NCBI RefSeq assembly: GCF_000967495.1
Contig: NZ_JXXU01000023.1
Span: 1-64,000 of the forward strand
Length of the DNA stretch: 64,000 nt
Origin: Vibrio neptunius
GTDB taxonomy: Bacteria; Pseudomonadota; Gammaproteobacteria; Enterobacterales; Vibrionaceae
Direction: 5' to 3'
Position numbers and translations under genes: made by a program. Numbering within the stretch: the stretch's first letter is position 1; each line of letters starts with the position of its first letter. The notes beneath the pieces are model-generated. The model was not told where the DNA came from and searched no databases. It worked only from the letters and a program-made list of their open reading frames with translations. This document shows, piece after piece, positions 28,457 through 38,816 of the stretch.

Positions 28457-29941
28457 ATGTTGTGGTTTCTAACCTGTGTTGCTGCTCTGATAGGCGGATA
28501 CTTCCTCTACGGGTCATTGGTTGAAAGAATCTTCGGTATTAATGAAAAGCGCCAGACACCGGCTCATACGAAGGCGGACGGTGTGGATTATGTTCCAATG
28601 TCGACTAAGAGAGTCTATCTGGTTCAGCTTCTGAACATCGCTGGTGTTGGGCCTATCTTCGGTCCCATTATGGGCGCACTGTATGGCCCTGCGGCAATGC
28701 TTTGGATTGTTGTCGGTTGTATTTTCGCTGGCGCAGTGCACGATTACTTCTCAGGTATGCTGTCGGTACGTAACGGTGGTGCTTCTGTGCCAACAATCAC
28801 AGGTCGCTATCTAGGCAATGGTGCAAAACACTTTATGAATATCTTTGCCATTGTTTTATTGTTGCTTGTAGGTGTCGTCTTTGTTTCTGCACCAGCAGGT
28901 ATGATCACCAATCTAATCAATGAACAAACCAGCATCTCTGTCAGCATGACATCAATGGTTATCGCTATTTTTGCTTACTACATTATCGCCACTATTGTTC
29001 CTGTCGACAAAATCATTGGCCGCTTCTATCCACTCTTTGGCGCACTGCTTATTTTTATGTCGGTTGGCCTGATGACAGCAGTTGCGCTATCAAGCGAGCA
29101 CACGGTAATGGGTGATTTTCAGATAACGGATATGTTCACCAACCTGAACCCGAACGATATGCCACTATGGCCCGCTCTATTTATCACCATTGCCTGCGGT
29201 GCTATCTCTGGTTTCCATGCTACTCAGTCGCCTTTGATGGCTCGTTGTATGGAGAATGAGAAGAACGGTCGCTTCGTTTTCTACGGTGCCATGATTGGTG
29301 AAGGTGTGATTGCCCTTATCTGGTGTGCGATTGCGCTGTCTTTCTTCGGCAATCTTGACGCGCTCTCTGAAGCAGTGAAAAACGGCGGGCCTGGTAATGT
29401 GGTCTACAGCTCTTCGTTTGGCCTACTTGGCGTAGTTGGTGGTGTGATTGCCTTCTTAGGCGTTGTTATCTTGCCCATCACCTCTGGTGATACTGCGTTC
29501 CGCTCTAGCCGTTTGATCTTAGCCGAATACTTCAACATGGAGCAGAAGACTCTGCGTAATCGCCTACTGATGGCAGTCCCTCTTTTCGTGATTGGTGGCA
29601 TCCTAACTCAAGTAGACTTCGGTGTTATCTGGCGTTACTTCGGCTTCGCTAACCAGACAACCGCAGTCATGATGCTGTGGACAGCTTCAGCTTACCTGCT
29701 TCGTCACAACAAACTGCACTGGATCACGACGATTCCAGCCATCTTTATGACGACTGTCGTGGTGACCTTTATCCTTAACAACAGTACGCTAGGATTTGGG
29801 CTACCAATGAACGTGTCGACCATCGCTGGCATCTTGTTCTCGCTCGCGACAACGGCCTACGTCATCCAAAAATCTAGAGGCAAAGGGGAAACTGACCTAG
29901 AGGATGAAAACGAAACCAAAGTAGCAACTGAAACCGCTTAA
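28457..29941 (+). CDS. CstA-family carbon starvation / pyruvate transporter (BtsT-like)
   Basis: Inner-membrane protein of 494 residues with about 13 predicted TM helices, including GPIFGPIMGALYGPAAMLWI and GAVHDYFSGMLSVRNGGAS, the CstA-family signature. E. coli CstA and BtsT (about 700 residues) take up pyruvate and peptides. This shorter form is usual in Vibrio. A BtsR-like direct repeat upstream and a BtsS/BtsR pair 4 kb away make a pyruvate-induced transporter the best reading. The C-terminus is acidic and cytoplasmic. The gene is monocistronic with its own terminator. Confidence 0.87.
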   Translation: MLWFLTCVAALIGGYFLYGSLVERIFGINEKRQTPAHTKADGVDYVPMSTKRVYLVQLLNIAGVGPIFGPIMGALYGPAAMLWIVVGCIFAGAVHDYFSGMLSVRNGGASVPTITGRYLGNGAKHFMNIFAIVLLLLVGVVFVSAPAGMITNLINEQTSISVSMTSMVIAIFAYYIIATIVPVDKIIGRFYPLFGALLIFMSVGLMTAVALSSEHTVMGDFQITDMFTNLNPNDMPLWPALFITIACGAISGFHATQSPLMARCMENEKNGRFVFYGAMIGEGVIALIWCAIALSFFGNLDALSEAVKNGGPGNVVYSSSFGLLGVVGGVIAFLGVVILPITSGDTAFRSSRLILAEYFNMEQKTLRNRLLMAVPLFVIGGILTQVDFGVIWRYFGFANQTTAVMMLWTASAYLLRHNKLHWITTIPAIFMTTVVVTFILNNSTLGFGLPMNVSTIAGILFSLATTAYVIQKSRGKGETDLEDENETKVATETA

Positions 29942-29963
29942 GACAATTGATGGCATATTGAAT

Positions 29964-29986
29964 AGGGCTCCTTTGGGAGCCTTTTC
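29964..29986 (+). terminator. Terminator of the CstA-family gene
   Basis: GGCTCC and GGAGCC with a TTTG loop, followed by TTTTCTTT. Confidence 0.75.
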
Positions 29987-30065
29987 TTTAGTCTAAAAAC
30001 TGTCACGCTGGGTCTATAGCAAAAACTGAGTTCAAAACCTGCTAACTGGATTTAAACGGGATCTA

Positions 30066-30092
30066 AAAAAGGCGACTTAATGTCGCCTTTTT
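30066..30092 (-). terminator. ispH terminator
   Basis: AAAAAGGCGAC and GTCGCCTTTTT form an 11-bp stem, 15 bp after the ispH stop. It ends the six-gene unit murJ/ribF/ileS/lspA/fkpB/ispH side. Confidence 0.85.
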
Positions 30093-30106
30093 ATCCTTTC
30101 AAATCG

Positions 30107-31072
30107 CTAGTCAACTTGTTTAATCTGTAACTCTTTTGGTACTTCAAAGAACATGTTTTCTTCACGACCTAGAACTTCTTCTACTGAACGGGTGCCAGCG
30201 AGCTCTTTGATGCGTTCCAAAATCTGATTAACCAGCTCTTCTGGCGCAGATGCTCCCGCCGTTACACCCACTTTTACTTTATCGTTAAACCACTCTGGTT
30301 GAATGTCTTCCGGGCAATCTGTTAGATACCCTGGAGTACCTAGCTTCTCAGCCAGCTCTTTTAGACGAGTCGAGTTAGATGAATTCTTAGAACCAACAAC
30401 AATCACAACATCAACGTCCGTTGCCATCTCGCGCACCGCATCCTGACGATTCTGCGTGGCATAACAAATATCGTCTTTACGTGGGCCCTGAATTTCAGGG
30501 AACACACGTCGAAGTTCGTTAATCACATCTGCTGTTTCATCTACCGACAATGTTGTCTGACTTACATAATGAAGGTTGCTCGGATCTTTGACTTTCGCTT
30601 TGAGAGTAACCACATCTGTTGGCGTCTCAACTAGGTACATACCACCTTGTTCACTGGCATACTGGCCCATTGTACCTTCTACTTCAGGATGCCCAGCATG
30701 ACCAATCAAAACCACTTCCATATGACGGCGGCTTGCACGAGCCACTTCCATATGGACTTTAGTCACAAGTGGACAAGTTGCATCAAAAACGGTCAAGTCA
30801 CGTTCTTTTGCTTCTTTGCGTACAGCCTGAGACACACCATGAGCAGAGAAAATCACAATATTGTCATCTGGCACTTCATGAAGCTCTTCGACAAAGATAG
30901 CGCCTCTTTGTTTGAGGCCTTCGACCACAAATCGGTTGTGCACGACTTCATGACGAACATAAATCGGTGGTTGATACATTTCCAATGCACGTTCGACAAT
31001 GCTGATCGCACGATCAACACCTGCACAGAAGCCACGTGGGTTGGCTAAAAGAATTTTCATTTCATTGCTCAT
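30107..31072 (-). CDS. ispH: 4-hydroxy-3-methylbut-2-enyl diphosphate reductase IspH
   Basis: Last step of the MEP isoprenoid pathway, reducing HMBPP to IPP and DMAPP with a [4Fe-4S] cluster. The three cluster cysteines are in [22 protein letters not shown] and [11 protein letters not shown]. Active-site His residues are in VRHEVVHN and SAHGVSQ. The length is 321 residues. The family usually begins at [11 protein letters not shown], so the true start may be 31060. Neither ATG has a strong ribosome site. It follows fkpB by 26 bp. Confidence 0.96.
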   Translation of the reverse strand: MSNEMKILLANPRGFCAGVDRAISIVERALEMYQPPIYVRHEVVHNRFVVEGLKQRGAIFVEELHEVPDDNIVIFSAHGVSQAVRKEAKERDLTVFDATCPLVTKVHMEVARASRRHMEVVLIGHAGHPEVEGTMGQYASEQGGMYLVETPTDVVTLKAKVKDPSNLHYVSQTTLSVDETADVINELRRVFPEIQGPRKDDICYATQNRQDAVREMATDVDVVIVVGSKNSSNSTRLKELAEKLGTPGYLTDCPEDIQPEWFNDKVKVGVTAGASAPEELVNQILERIKELAGTRSVEEVLGREENMFFEVPKELQIKQVD

Positions 31073-31098
31073 AGTGATTATTTTATCGCTTCAGGCGG

Positions 31099-31530
31099 CT
31101 ATTCTACTGACAAAATTTCAACTTCAAAAGTCACATCTTGCCCTGCTAGAGGGTGGTTGAAGTCCACTGTCACTGAATCACCCGCAATTTCGGTAATAAT
31201 TCCAGGTATTTCCATACCATCAGGGCCAGAGAAAGCCATGATGGTTCCCACTTCAACTTCTGCATCACCGACAAATCTTGCACGCTCCATATGATGCACA
31301 TTGTCTGGGTTCGGAGCGCCAAAGGCATCTTCGGCTTTCAGTTCAATCGCCTTTTTCTCACCCACTTCAAGTCCTAGCAAGCATTGCTCAAAGTTTTCAC
31401 TTAGGCTGCCATCACCAATCACGAGCTTGGCAGGCTTACCCATGTTATGCGTGCTATCAGCAACAGAGCCATCTTTAAGTTTGATAGTAAAATGCAGCGT
31501 TACTGCGGATTCCTGGACAATAGTGGTCAC
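31099..31530 (-). CDS. fkpB: FKBP-type peptidyl-prolyl isomerase (SlpA/FkpB)
   Basis: Cytoplasmic SlyD-like prolyl isomerase of 143 residues. FKBP core: VTLHFTIKLKDGSVADST and FEQCLLGLEVGEKKAIEL, then the IF-domain insertion and DFNHPLAGQDVTFEVEIL. It lacks the metal-binding His-rich tail of SlyD. It sits in the conserved lspA-fkpB-ispH order found in E. coli (lspA-fkpB-ispH). Confidence 0.93.
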   Translation of the reverse strand: MTTIVQESAVTLHFTIKLKDGSVADSTHNMGKPAKLVIGDGSLSENFEQCLLGLEVGEKKAIELKAEDAFGAPNPDNVHHMERARFVGDAEVEVGTIMAFSGPDGMEIPGIITEIAGDSVTVDFNHPLAGQDVTFEVEILSVE

Positions 31531-31591
31531 AATACGTTTCCTTGTTATTGGAGAGATTGGCTTCTATTTAATAGAGGCTTCGTTATATTAA

Positions 31592-31622
31592 AAAGCGCTC
31601 TCTGAATCAACAGACAGCGCTT
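31592..31622 (-). terminator. Hairpin between lspA and fkpB
   Basis: AAGCGCT and AGCGCTT pair across 16 nt, followed on the minus strand by TTTAAT. It lies within a unit usually cotranscribed, so it may attenuate rather than end transcription. Confidence 0.5.
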
Positions 31623-31645
31623 AGGGTTATTCGATCATTATGAGC

Positions 31646-32158
31646 TTACGCTTCGGTTCCAGCGCCTTTTTTACGAAATCCGTCAAGGATAATCATTGCA
31701 GCGCCAATACAAATGGTGCTGTCAGCCAAATTAAATGCTGGCCAGTGGTAGTTACCCCAGAAAAAGTCTAAGTAATCGACAACATAACCGTGTACTACAC
31801 GATCAAATACGTTACCCACTGCACCACCGATGATCATGGCATAAGCCACATTGTTCCATTTCTCTTTTGCTGGCAGTTTACTCATCCAGTAAGTCAGCAT
31901 AGCGGTTACGGCAAAAGCGATACCGGTAAATAACCAACGTTGCCAGCCGGCCTGATCACTCAGAAAACTAAATGCAGCTCCGTAGTTATGTACATAAAGC
32001 AGATTAAAGAAAGGCAACACCTCGATGCGGTTGGTCCAGCCATAACCCATATTATCCATCACAAACAGCTTAATGCCGATATCTGCTAGAAAGATAACCA
32101 ATGCTAGCCACAACCAACGCACGCCTGATTGCTTTAAAGTAAATGCTTGTTCGCTCAT
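31646..32158 (-). CDS. lspA: Lipoprotein signal peptidase II LspA
   Basis: Inner-membrane aspartyl protease that removes signal peptides of prolipoproteins after Lgt has added diacylglyceryl. It has 170 residues and four TM helices. Catalytic Asp residues are in [18 protein letters not shown] and [12 protein letters not shown]. It lies directly downstream of ileS, as in E. coli. Lipoproteins BamD, NlpI and the DUF2799 protein in this window are substrates. Confidence 0.97.
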   Translation of the reverse strand: MSEQAFTLKQSGVRWLWLALVIFLADIGIKLFVMDNMGYGWTNRIEVLPFFNLLYVHNYGAAFSFLSDQAGWQRWLFTGIAFAVTAMLTYWMSKLPAKEKWNNVAYAMIIGGAVGNVFDRVVHGYVVDYLDFFWGNYHWPAFNLADSTICIGAAMIILDGFRKKGAGTEA

Positions 32159-32295
32159 ACAGTTCCTAAAAGTAGCCCCAGTAGATACTGGGGCTATGAA
32201 TTTTCAATAAAGTTCAACTTCTGATTGCTCTAGATTATTGGTGTTGTAGCAAAGCGACAAATTTACTCGGCTACAACGCCAAGAATGACGAGCAA

Positions 32296-35124
32296 TTAAG
32301 CGAATTTACGTACTTCGCCTTCACCATCAACGTTAGACACACAACGGCCACAGATCTTCTCGTGACCTTCGATGGTGCCAACATCTGGAGTGTGGTGCCA
32401 GCAGCGGTCGCACTTCTCGTTTTCAGTTGCTTTCACTTCAACGAATAGACCTTCGACATCTGTTGCTTGTGCCGCTTCTGACTTCTCGCTTAGAGGCTTA
32501 ACAACCGCTGCTGAAGTTAGTAGTGCAAAGCGTAGCTCATCTTCCAGCTTGCTTAGTTTCGCCGCTAGTGAATCATCAGCGTAAAGCGTCACTTCAGCTT
32601 GCAGAGAACCACCAATTGTCTTCTCTTTACGAGCGTCTTCTAGCAGTTTGTTTACACCACCACGAACTGCTTGGATTTCAGCCCAGAATTCGTTGTTCAG
32701 CTCTTCGCCTTCAGTTAAGCCGAACAGACCTTCGTACCACTCGCCTGTGAAGACAAACTTATCGCGCTCGCCTGGCATCTCGTTCCAGATCTCGTCTGCA
32801 GTGAACGACATGATTGGTGCCATCCAACGAACAAGCGCTTCTACGATGTAGTAAAGCGCTGTCTGACAGCTACGTTGAGCGTGGCCACCAAGTTTCGCTG
32901 TGTACTGACGGTCTTTAATTACGTCTAGGTAGAATGAGCCCATTTCGATAGAACAGAACTGCATTAAGCGCTGTGTTACTGCGTGAGTGTTGTACTCACC
33001 GTACGCTTTCACGATCTCTTCTTGTGCAGCTAGTGCACGACCTACAGCCCAACGGTCTAGAGCCACCATTTCTTCAGCAGGAACGAGATCCGTTGCTGGG
33101 TTAAAGCCGCTTAGGTTAGCAAGGAAGAAACGCGCAGTGTTACGGATTCGACGGTACGCATCTGCAGAGCGTTTTAGGATTTCATCAGAAACCGCAACTT
33201 CACCAGTGTAGTCAGTTGAAGCAACCCATAGACGCAGGATATCTGCACCTAGCTTATTAGTTACATCTTTTGGCGCAACTACGTTACCGATCGATTTCGA
33301 CATCTTACGGCCTTGACCGTCAACCACGAAACCGTGAGTAAGCACTTGCTTGTACGGCGCCTCGTCTTTCATCGCGATAGATGAAATGAGTGAAGACTGG
33401 AACCAGCCACGGTGTTGGTCAGAGCCTTCTAGGTATAGATCTGCCGACGCGCCGTTATACTCTTCACGAGCATCAACCACTGAGTAGTGCGTCACACCTG
33501 AGTCGAACCATACGTCTAGCGTATCAAGTACTTTCTCGTACTTATCGGCCTCTTCACCTAGTAGGTCAGAGATTTCTAGATCCCACCAAGCTTGAATGCC
33601 TTTCTCTTCAACTAGCTGAGCCACTTTCTCAATCAATTCCAAAGTGTTTGGATGAAGCTCTGCCGTTTCTTTATGAACGAATAGAGCGATTGGCACACCC
33701 CAAGTACGTTGACGAGAGATACACCACTCTGGGCGACCTTCAATCATACCTTCGATGCGGCTTTGGCCCCACTCTGGCATCCACTCAACACCTTTAATTG
33801 ACTCTAGTGCTTTTGCACGTAGGCCAGCTTGGTCCATTGAGACGAACCACTGTGGTGTTGCACGGAAGATGATTGGAGTTTTGTGTCTCCAACAATGCGG
33901 GTAGCTGTGCTCGTAAGCGTGGTGATGTAGCAGCGCGCCTTTCTCTTTTAGCGTTTCCACTACTGCATCATTAGCCTTGAATACGTGTTGGCCAGCAAAT
34001 AGCTCTGTATCCGGCAGGTAAACACCGTTTGAACCGACTGGGTTAGCCACTTCTAGGTTGTATTTGTTACCGACTGCAAAGTCTTCTTGACCGTGACCAG
34101 GTGCTGTGTGAACCACACCAGTACCAGAGTCAGTGGTTACGTGATCGCCAAGGATCGCAGGAACTGTGAAGTCATAGAATGGGTGATTAAACTGAGATAG
34201 CTCAAGGTCGCTACCTTTTGCAAAGCCAAGGTTATGGAAGTGCTCGATACCCGCACGATCCATCACATCTTTCGCTAGCTCAGAAGCAACGATGATACGT
34301 TCTTTCGACTCACCTTCTACTTGGATTAATACGTACTCTAGATCATCACGTAGACATACTGCGCGGTTTGCTGGCAGTGTCCATGGTGTAGTTGTCCAGA
34401 TAACGATTGAGATATCGCCTTCGCCTTCATGACCTTCGTTCAATGAGAACTTAGATAGAAGCGCTGCTTCATCGGCCGCTTTAAAGCGTACGTCGATAGA
34501 TGGAGAAACTTTATCTTTGTACTCTACTTCTGCTTCCGCAAGTGCAGAGCCACAGTCTGTACACCAGTGAACAGGCTTGAAACCTTTAAGTAGGTGACCA
34601 TTATCAGCAATCTTACCTAAAGCTCGAATGATGTTTGCTTCAGTCGCAAAATCCATAGTACGGTAAGGCTTGTCCCACTCACCCATAATACCTAGGCGTT
34701 TGAAACTCTCTTTTTGACCTTCAACCTGGCCAGCAGCATAATCACGACATTTCTGACGGAACTCAGCCGCTGTCACTTTTTGACCCGGCTTACCAACCTT
34801 TTTCTCTACCATTAATTCAATAGGTAGACCGTGGCAGTCCCAGCCAGGAATGTAAGGAGCATCAAAACCTGAAAGTGTTTTGGATTTAATAATAATGTCT
34901 TTAAGAATCTTGTTTAGTGCGTGACCAATATGAATGTCACCGTTGGCGTATGGAGGGCCATCGTGTAGAACGAAAGATTTTTTGCCTTTCTTCGCTTTAC
35001 GGATTTCACCGTAAAGGTCTTCTTTATACCAACGCTTAAGCATTTCTGGCTCGCGGTTCGCCAGATTGCCGCGCATCGGAAACCCTGTTTCAGGAAGGTT
35101 CAGGGTATCTTTATACTCACTCAT
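32296..35124 (-). CDS. ileS: Isoleucyl-tRNA synthetase
   Basis: Class I synthetase charging tRNA-Ile, 942 residues (E. coli 938). HIGH motif as [11 protein letters not shown] (about residue 66), a CP1 editing domain with the threonine-rich [16 protein letters not shown] as [10 protein letters not shown] (about 603), and a C-terminal zinc finger CDRCWHH...CGRC. This is the bacterial IleS1 type, sensitive to mupirocin in other species. It is in an operon with ribF upstream and lspA downstream. Confidence 0.98.
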   Translation of the reverse strand: MSEYKDTLNLPETGFPMRGNLANREPEMLKRWYKEDLYGEIRKAKKGKKSFVLHDGPPYANGDIHIGHALNKILKDIIIKSKTLSGFDAPYIPGWDCHGLPIELMVEKKVGKPGQKVTAAEFRQKCRDYAAGQVEGQKESFKRLGIMGEWDKPYRTMDFATEANIIRALGKIADNGHLLKGFKPVHWCTDCGSALAEAEVEYKDKVSPSIDVRFKAADEAALLSKFSLNEGHEGEGDISIVIWTTTPWTLPANRAVCLRDDLEYVLIQVEGESKERIIVASELAKDVMDRAGIEHFHNLGFAKGSDLELSQFNHPFYDFTVPAILGDHVTTDSGTGVVHTAPGHGQEDFAVGNKYNLEVANPVGSNGVYLPDTELFAGQHVFKANDAVVETLKEKGALLHHHAYEHSYPHCWRHKTPIIFRATPQWFVSMDQAGLRAKALESIKGVEWMPEWGQSRIEGMIEGRPEWCISRQRTWGVPIALFVHKETAELHPNTLELIEKVAQLVEEKGIQAWWDLEISDLLGEEADKYEKVLDTLDVWFDSGVTHYSVVDAREEYNGASADLYLEGSDQHRGWFQSSLISSIAMKDEAPYKQVLTHGFVVDGQGRKMSKSIGNVVAPKDVTNKLGADILRLWVASTDYTGEVAVSDEILKRSADAYRRIRNTARFFLANLSGFNPATDLVPAEEMVALDRWAVGRALAAQEEIVKAYGEYNTHAVTQRLMQFCSIEMGSFYLDVIKDRQYTAKLGGHAQRSCQTALYYIVEALVRWMAPIMSFTADEIWNEMPGERDKFVFTGEWYEGLFGLTEGEELNNEFWAEIQAVRGGVNKLLEDARKEKTIGGSLQAEVTLYADDSLAAKLSKLEDELRFALLTSAAVVKPLSEKSEAAQATDVEGLFVEVKATENEKCDRCWHHTPDVGTIEGHEKICGRCVSNVDGEGEVRKFA

Positions 35125-35188
35125 CGATTCTTAATTCCGTTGTGTTGGGCGAATGTTAGACATTATGCCAAACGGTGGACTAGACCGT

Positions 35189-36124
35189 TTAGCGATTACG
35201 CTGACGCAGCCACACCCTTGCTGCTTCAGCATCCAATTCAATTTGTTGTTTCAATGCTTCAAATGAGTCAAATTTATGCTCATCACGAAGCTTATGTATT
35301 AGTACGATTTCTAGCTGCTTGCCATATAAATTGGCTTGGAAGTCAAATAAATGGACTTCTAGTTGCTGGCGGACCCCGTTCACGGTCGGTCGGTTGCCAA
35401 TATTTGCTACGCCCCCAATCGGTTTATCTCCAAGGCCTAAAGCCTCAACGACGTAAACGCCCGATACAGGTGACACGCAACGCTTCAGTGGGATATTCGC
35501 GGTAGGAAAACCAATCGTTCTTCCTAACTTACGACCGTGTGATACTCGACCACTGATGCTGTAATTTCGACCCAGCATTTCTGCTGCTGAGTTTACCTCA
35601 TCGCTTGCCAATGCTTCGCGTATCGCAGTACTGCTGACACGCAATTGCTCAAGACAGAAACTTTGTGTACTGACGACCTCAAAGCCATGTTTTTTACCAG
35701 CCTCTTTGAGCATTTGGAAATTGCCTTTTCGGCCTTTTCCAAAGCAGAAATCATCACCAACGACGAGAAACTTAACACCCAATCGCTTCACCAACAAGTC
35801 GCTAATAAACTCGTCCGGAGTCTGATTAGCAAAGCGCTTGTTGAAATTCACACAAAGTAAGCGTTCTATGTTCAATTTTCTCAGTTGAACAAACTTGTCT
35901 CTTAACCGAGTTAATCGCGCTGGTGCTTTCTCTTTTGCAAATAATTCCAAAGGCTGAGGTTCAAAAGTCATGACCGTGGCAGGTAAACCTAATTTAGCTG
36001 CCTGCTCAGACACTTGACGCAGCACTGCTTGGTGACCCAAATGCACACCGTCGAAGTTTCCTATCGTCAGGACACACCCAGAATGGTGTGCTTTGATATT
36101 GTGAATACCTCGGATCAATTCCAT
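35189..36124 (-). CDS. ribF: Bifunctional riboflavin kinase / FAD synthetase RibF
   Basis: Makes FMN then FAD from riboflavin. The N-terminal adenylyltransferase (about 15-180) has GNFDGVHLGHQ and the RVSSTAIREAL motif. The C-terminal kinase (about 183-305) has GRTIGFPTANI. It has 311 residues. It sits between murJ and ileS, 64 bp upstream of ileS, in the same conserved order as in E. coli. Confidence 0.97.
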   Translation of the reverse strand: MELIRGIHNIKAHHSGCVLTIGNFDGVHLGHQAVLRQVSEQAAKLGLPATVMTFEPQPLELFAKEKAPARLTRLRDKFVQLRKLNIERLLCVNFNKRFANQTPDEFISDLLVKRLGVKFLVVGDDFCFGKGRKGNFQMLKEAGKKHGFEVVSTQSFCLEQLRVSSTAIREALASDEVNSAAEMLGRNYSISGRVSHGRKLGRTIGFPTANIPLKRCVSPVSGVYVVEALGLGDKPIGGVANIGNRPTVNGVRQQLEVHLFDFQANLYGKQLEIVLIHKLRDEHKFDSFEALKQQIELDAEAARVWLRQRNR

Positions 36125-36196
36125 TGGCAGCTTCTAATTCCTGTCTCTTTTATTATTAGCAAAGCGTGAAACCGACGGATTATATACTAATCCTAC

Positions 36197-37759
36197 TTAT
36201 TCTGTCGCTGCTTTTAAATCTTTTAAGCGCACACCCATGATGATGAGCGATATCACGTAAACACCTGCACCTAATCCAATCAAAGCTATCAGCGACATCA
36301 CTCGTTCAAACAAGCTCCAAGTCAACCACACCGACATATCTTCTAACTGCCAAAGAATTGCTGCTACCATCAGTCCTCCTGAAACAGCAAGCTTAATCAC
36401 AAAAAAAACCGTGCGGCGCGTTAGCTTGTAAACACCAGCCATATGTAAGCCTCGGTACAATAAAGACATATTAACAAACGCTGATAATGCTGTTGCGATT
36501 GCCAAACCAACATAGCCATAGAACCAAGCAAAAATGGCGTTAAAGACCATATTGGTCACCATGGCGATAATGCCATATTTGACTGGTGTTTTCGTGTCTT
36601 GGCGAGAGTAATATCCCGGCGCAAGCACTTTGATCAACATAAAGTTGAGCAAGCCAGAGGCATAGGCTACCAGAGACATCGAAGCAAAGTGAACGTCCTG
36701 TGGGCTGAACTCACCGCGCATGAATAGCACCATCAGCATAGGCTTTGCCAACACCATTAAACCGAGCATCGCGGGAATACCGAGCAATGTCACCATGCGG
36801 ACTCCCCAATCCATAGTATGTGAAAAACCGTCACTATGGGAATCCACATGTTTACGTGATAGGGCTGGCAAAATGACCGTTGCAATAGCAATACCAAACA
36901 AGCCAAGCGGAAATTCCAATAGACGGTCAGAATAATAGAGCCAACTGATAGAGCCCGTTTGAAGGAAGCTGGCAATAAAGGTATCAAACAGCAAATTGAT
37001 TTGGCTGACCGATACACCGAACAAAGCTGGAATCATTAGGGTGCGGATTTTCACTACCCCAGGATCACGCCATCCCCATTGAGGCTTGACCATGACGCCA
37101 GCTTTAATAAGGAAAGGGATCTGAAAAAAGAACTGAACCAAACCGCCAAGAAATACCCCAATAGCAAGACCAATTTCAGGTTGAGCTATATTCGGCGAAA
37201 TAAACCATGCCGAGAGGATGATCATGACGTTGAGAAAGACTGGAGTGAAAGACGACACCGCAAATTTACCCATGGTATTGAGAATCGCACCAGATAACGC
37301 GACAAAAGTAATAAACCATAAGTAAGGAAAGGTAATTTTGAGAATGAAGCTCGCCAGCTCAAACTTTTCAGCCGATGGCCCCCCGTTCATCCAGTCAAGA
37401 AACCAGCCAAAGCCAAACAGTGCCGTGACCACACCAGAGCCTAAAACGCCTAGGATTGTAACTATAGAAACAAGCACGCCTAAAGTACCCGCTGCTCTGG
37501 CAATCAACTGACGGGTCTTATCCATATCGCCTGCGGCATGGTACTCCGTCAATACAGGTACAAACGCCTGAGAAAACGCCCCTTCAGCAAACAAACGGCG
37601 TAAGAAATTTGGAATTTTATTGGCAAAAAAGAAGACGTCAGCACTAGCGCCCGCCCCCATCAAATTCGCCACTACTACATCGCGCACTAAACCAAGCACA
37701 CGAGAAATCAAAGTCATAGCACTAACAATCATGCCTGACTTGAGCAGACGTTTACTCAC
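36197..37759 (-). CDS. murJ: Lipid II flippase MurJ (MviN)
   Basis: MOP-superfamily inner-membrane flippase that moves lipid II to the periplasmic face for wall synthesis. It has 520 residues and about 14 TM helices. N-terminal RVLGLVRDVVVANLMGAGASADVFFFANKIPN and EGAFSQAFVPVL are the MurJ signatures, with the essential Arg residues present. It is first in the murJ-ribF-ileS-lspA series and divergent from rpsT, as in other gammaproteobacteria. Confidence 0.97.
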   Translation of the reverse strand: MSKRLLKSGMIVSAMTLISRVLGLVRDVVVANLMGAGASADVFFFANKIPNFLRRLFAEGAFSQAFVPVLTEYHAAGDMDKTRQLIARAAGTLGVLVSIVTILGVLGSGVVTALFGFGWFLDWMNGGPSAEKFELASFILKITFPYLWFITFVALSGAILNTMGKFAVSSFTPVFLNVMIILSAWFISPNIAQPEIGLAIGVFLGGLVQFFFQIPFLIKAGVMVKPQWGWRDPGVVKIRTLMIPALFGVSVSQINLLFDTFIASFLQTGSISWLYYSDRLLEFPLGLFGIAIATVILPALSRKHVDSHSDGFSHTMDWGVRMVTLLGIPAMLGLMVLAKPMLMVLFMRGEFSPQDVHFASMSLVAYASGLLNFMLIKVLAPGYYSRQDTKTPVKYGIIAMVTNMVFNAIFAWFYGYVGLAIATALSAFVNMSLLYRGLHMAGVYKLTRRTVFFVIKLAVSGGLMVAAILWQLEDMSVWLTWSLFERVMSLIALIGLGAGVYVISLIIMGVRLKDLKAATE

Positions 37760-37942
37760 AGCTACCTCGGGAATCCTGCAATACTTTCAATAGAGCTCTA
37801 CTCTATGACAGGAATGTCAGGGCTAGAGCAGATTAGTATTAGCAATGAAAAAAAAATACTGATAGAATCCCCGCCATCTTAACCGTGAAGACCTATCTAA
37901 TCCAAAATTTGTTTGGCCCCGATTGGTTTTTACACAAATCAT

Positions 37943-37971
37943 TTGACATTTGAGCGTAAATGAGGGATATT
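37943..37971 (+). promoter_or_regulatory. rpsT promoter
   Basis: Perfect -35 TTGACA (37943-37948), a 17-bp spacer and GATATT (37966-37971), with a C-rich start region, about 50 bp before the rpsT start codon. Confidence 0.6.
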
Positions 37972-38019
37972 CCTCGCCCTTAAATTGTCACCGAACCTAA
38001 GTTTTTGGGAGTTAGACCC

Positions 38020-38280
38020 TTGGCAAATAGTAAATCTGCTAAGAAGCGCGCTATCCAAGCTGAGAAACGTCGCCAGCACAATGCTAGCCGTCGTTCAATG
38101 ATGCGCACTTACATGAAGAAAACTGTTGCTGCTATCGAAGCAGGCGACAAAGCTGCTGCAACTGAAGCGTTTGCTACAGTTACACCAATCCTAGACCGCA
38201 TGGCGACTAAAGGCCTTATTCACAAGAATAAAGCTGCACGTCATAAGTCTCGTTTCGCTGCTGCAATCAAAGCTCTTTAA
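38020..38280 (+). CDS. rpsT: 30S ribosomal protein S20
   Basis: Basic 86-residue protein binding the 5' domain of 16S rRNA. The family start is (M)[17 protein letters not shown], which here begins with TTG at 38020 and has GGGAG 7 nt upstream. An earlier TTG gives five extra residues not found in the family. E. coli rpsT also starts at UUG, which is part of its autogenous translational control, so a similar circuit is likely. It has its own promoter and terminator. Confidence 0.97.
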   Translation: MANSKSAKKRAIQAEKRRQHNASRRSMMRTYMKKTVAAIEAGDKAAATEAFATVTPILDRMATKGLIHKNKAARHKSRFAAAIKAL

Positions 38281-38304
38281 TAGAACTCTGATTTATCAGT
38301 GAAA

Positions 38305-38330
38305 AAAAAACCGGCTCAAGCCGGTTTTTT
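38305..38330. terminator. rpsT terminator
   Basis: CCGGC and GCCGG with TCAA loop, flanked by long A and T runs, between convergent rpsT and hlyU. Confidence 0.85.
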
Positions 38331-38381
38331 TATATCTCAACGTCAAACAGTGAGCATTTCAGCTCTAACCATAATGAATCA

Positions 38382-38687
38382 TTAGTCCATCACTTCGCTG
38401 CAGTATAGGCTGTGTAGCAAGTGGATCATTGATTTCACTTCTTCACTACTTAACGTATAAAACACCGTTTGTGCTTCTTTACGTGTATTAACCAAGCCAT
38501 CACGGCGTAACCATGCTAGGTGTTGCGATAAAGCAGACTGACTCAGCTCCAATTTGCTACATAACTCCCCAACAGAGAGTTCTTGGTTATGCAATAAACA
38601 TAAAATCTGCAAACGTCTCTCATTCGCCATCGCTTTAAGTAGCACCACCGCTTTGGCAGAATTCTTTTCCATTTCTTGTAAGTTCAT
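38382..38687 (-). CDS. hlyU: ArsR-family virulence regulator HlyU
   Basis: Metal-independent winged-helix regulator that relieves H-NS silencing of haemolysin and RTX toxin genes in Vibrio. The 101-residue protein is nearly the same as known HlyU: MNLQEMEKNSAKAVVLLKA, helix-turn-helix LSVGELCSKLELSQSALSQHLAWLRR. The metal-binding ELCVCDL motif of true ArsR sensors is absent. The two Cys (in CSKLE and LYCSE) match positions proposed for redox sensing in HlyU. The place beside rpsT matches V. cholerae. No toxin gene lies in the window. Confidence 0.93.
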   Translation of the reverse strand: MNLQEMEKNSAKAVVLLKAMANERRLQILCLLHNQELSVGELCSKLELSQSALSQHLAWLRRDGLVNTRKEAQTVFYTLSSEEVKSMIHLLHSLYCSEVMD

Positions 38688-38816
38688 CGGCTAGTACCCC
38701 TTGAAACAACAAAACATCAACAAATCTCAGCCTGCAATTTATAAATTGATACATTTATAGCTGATACTAATCTATTTGCACTCAGTAATCTATTTGTAGA
38801 AATCAAAAAAAAGTGT

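Noticed and set aside
38382..38687. Metal-sensing ArsR repressor
   Set aside because: The ELCVCDL metal motif is missing and the sequence matches HlyU closely, including its place beside rpsT.
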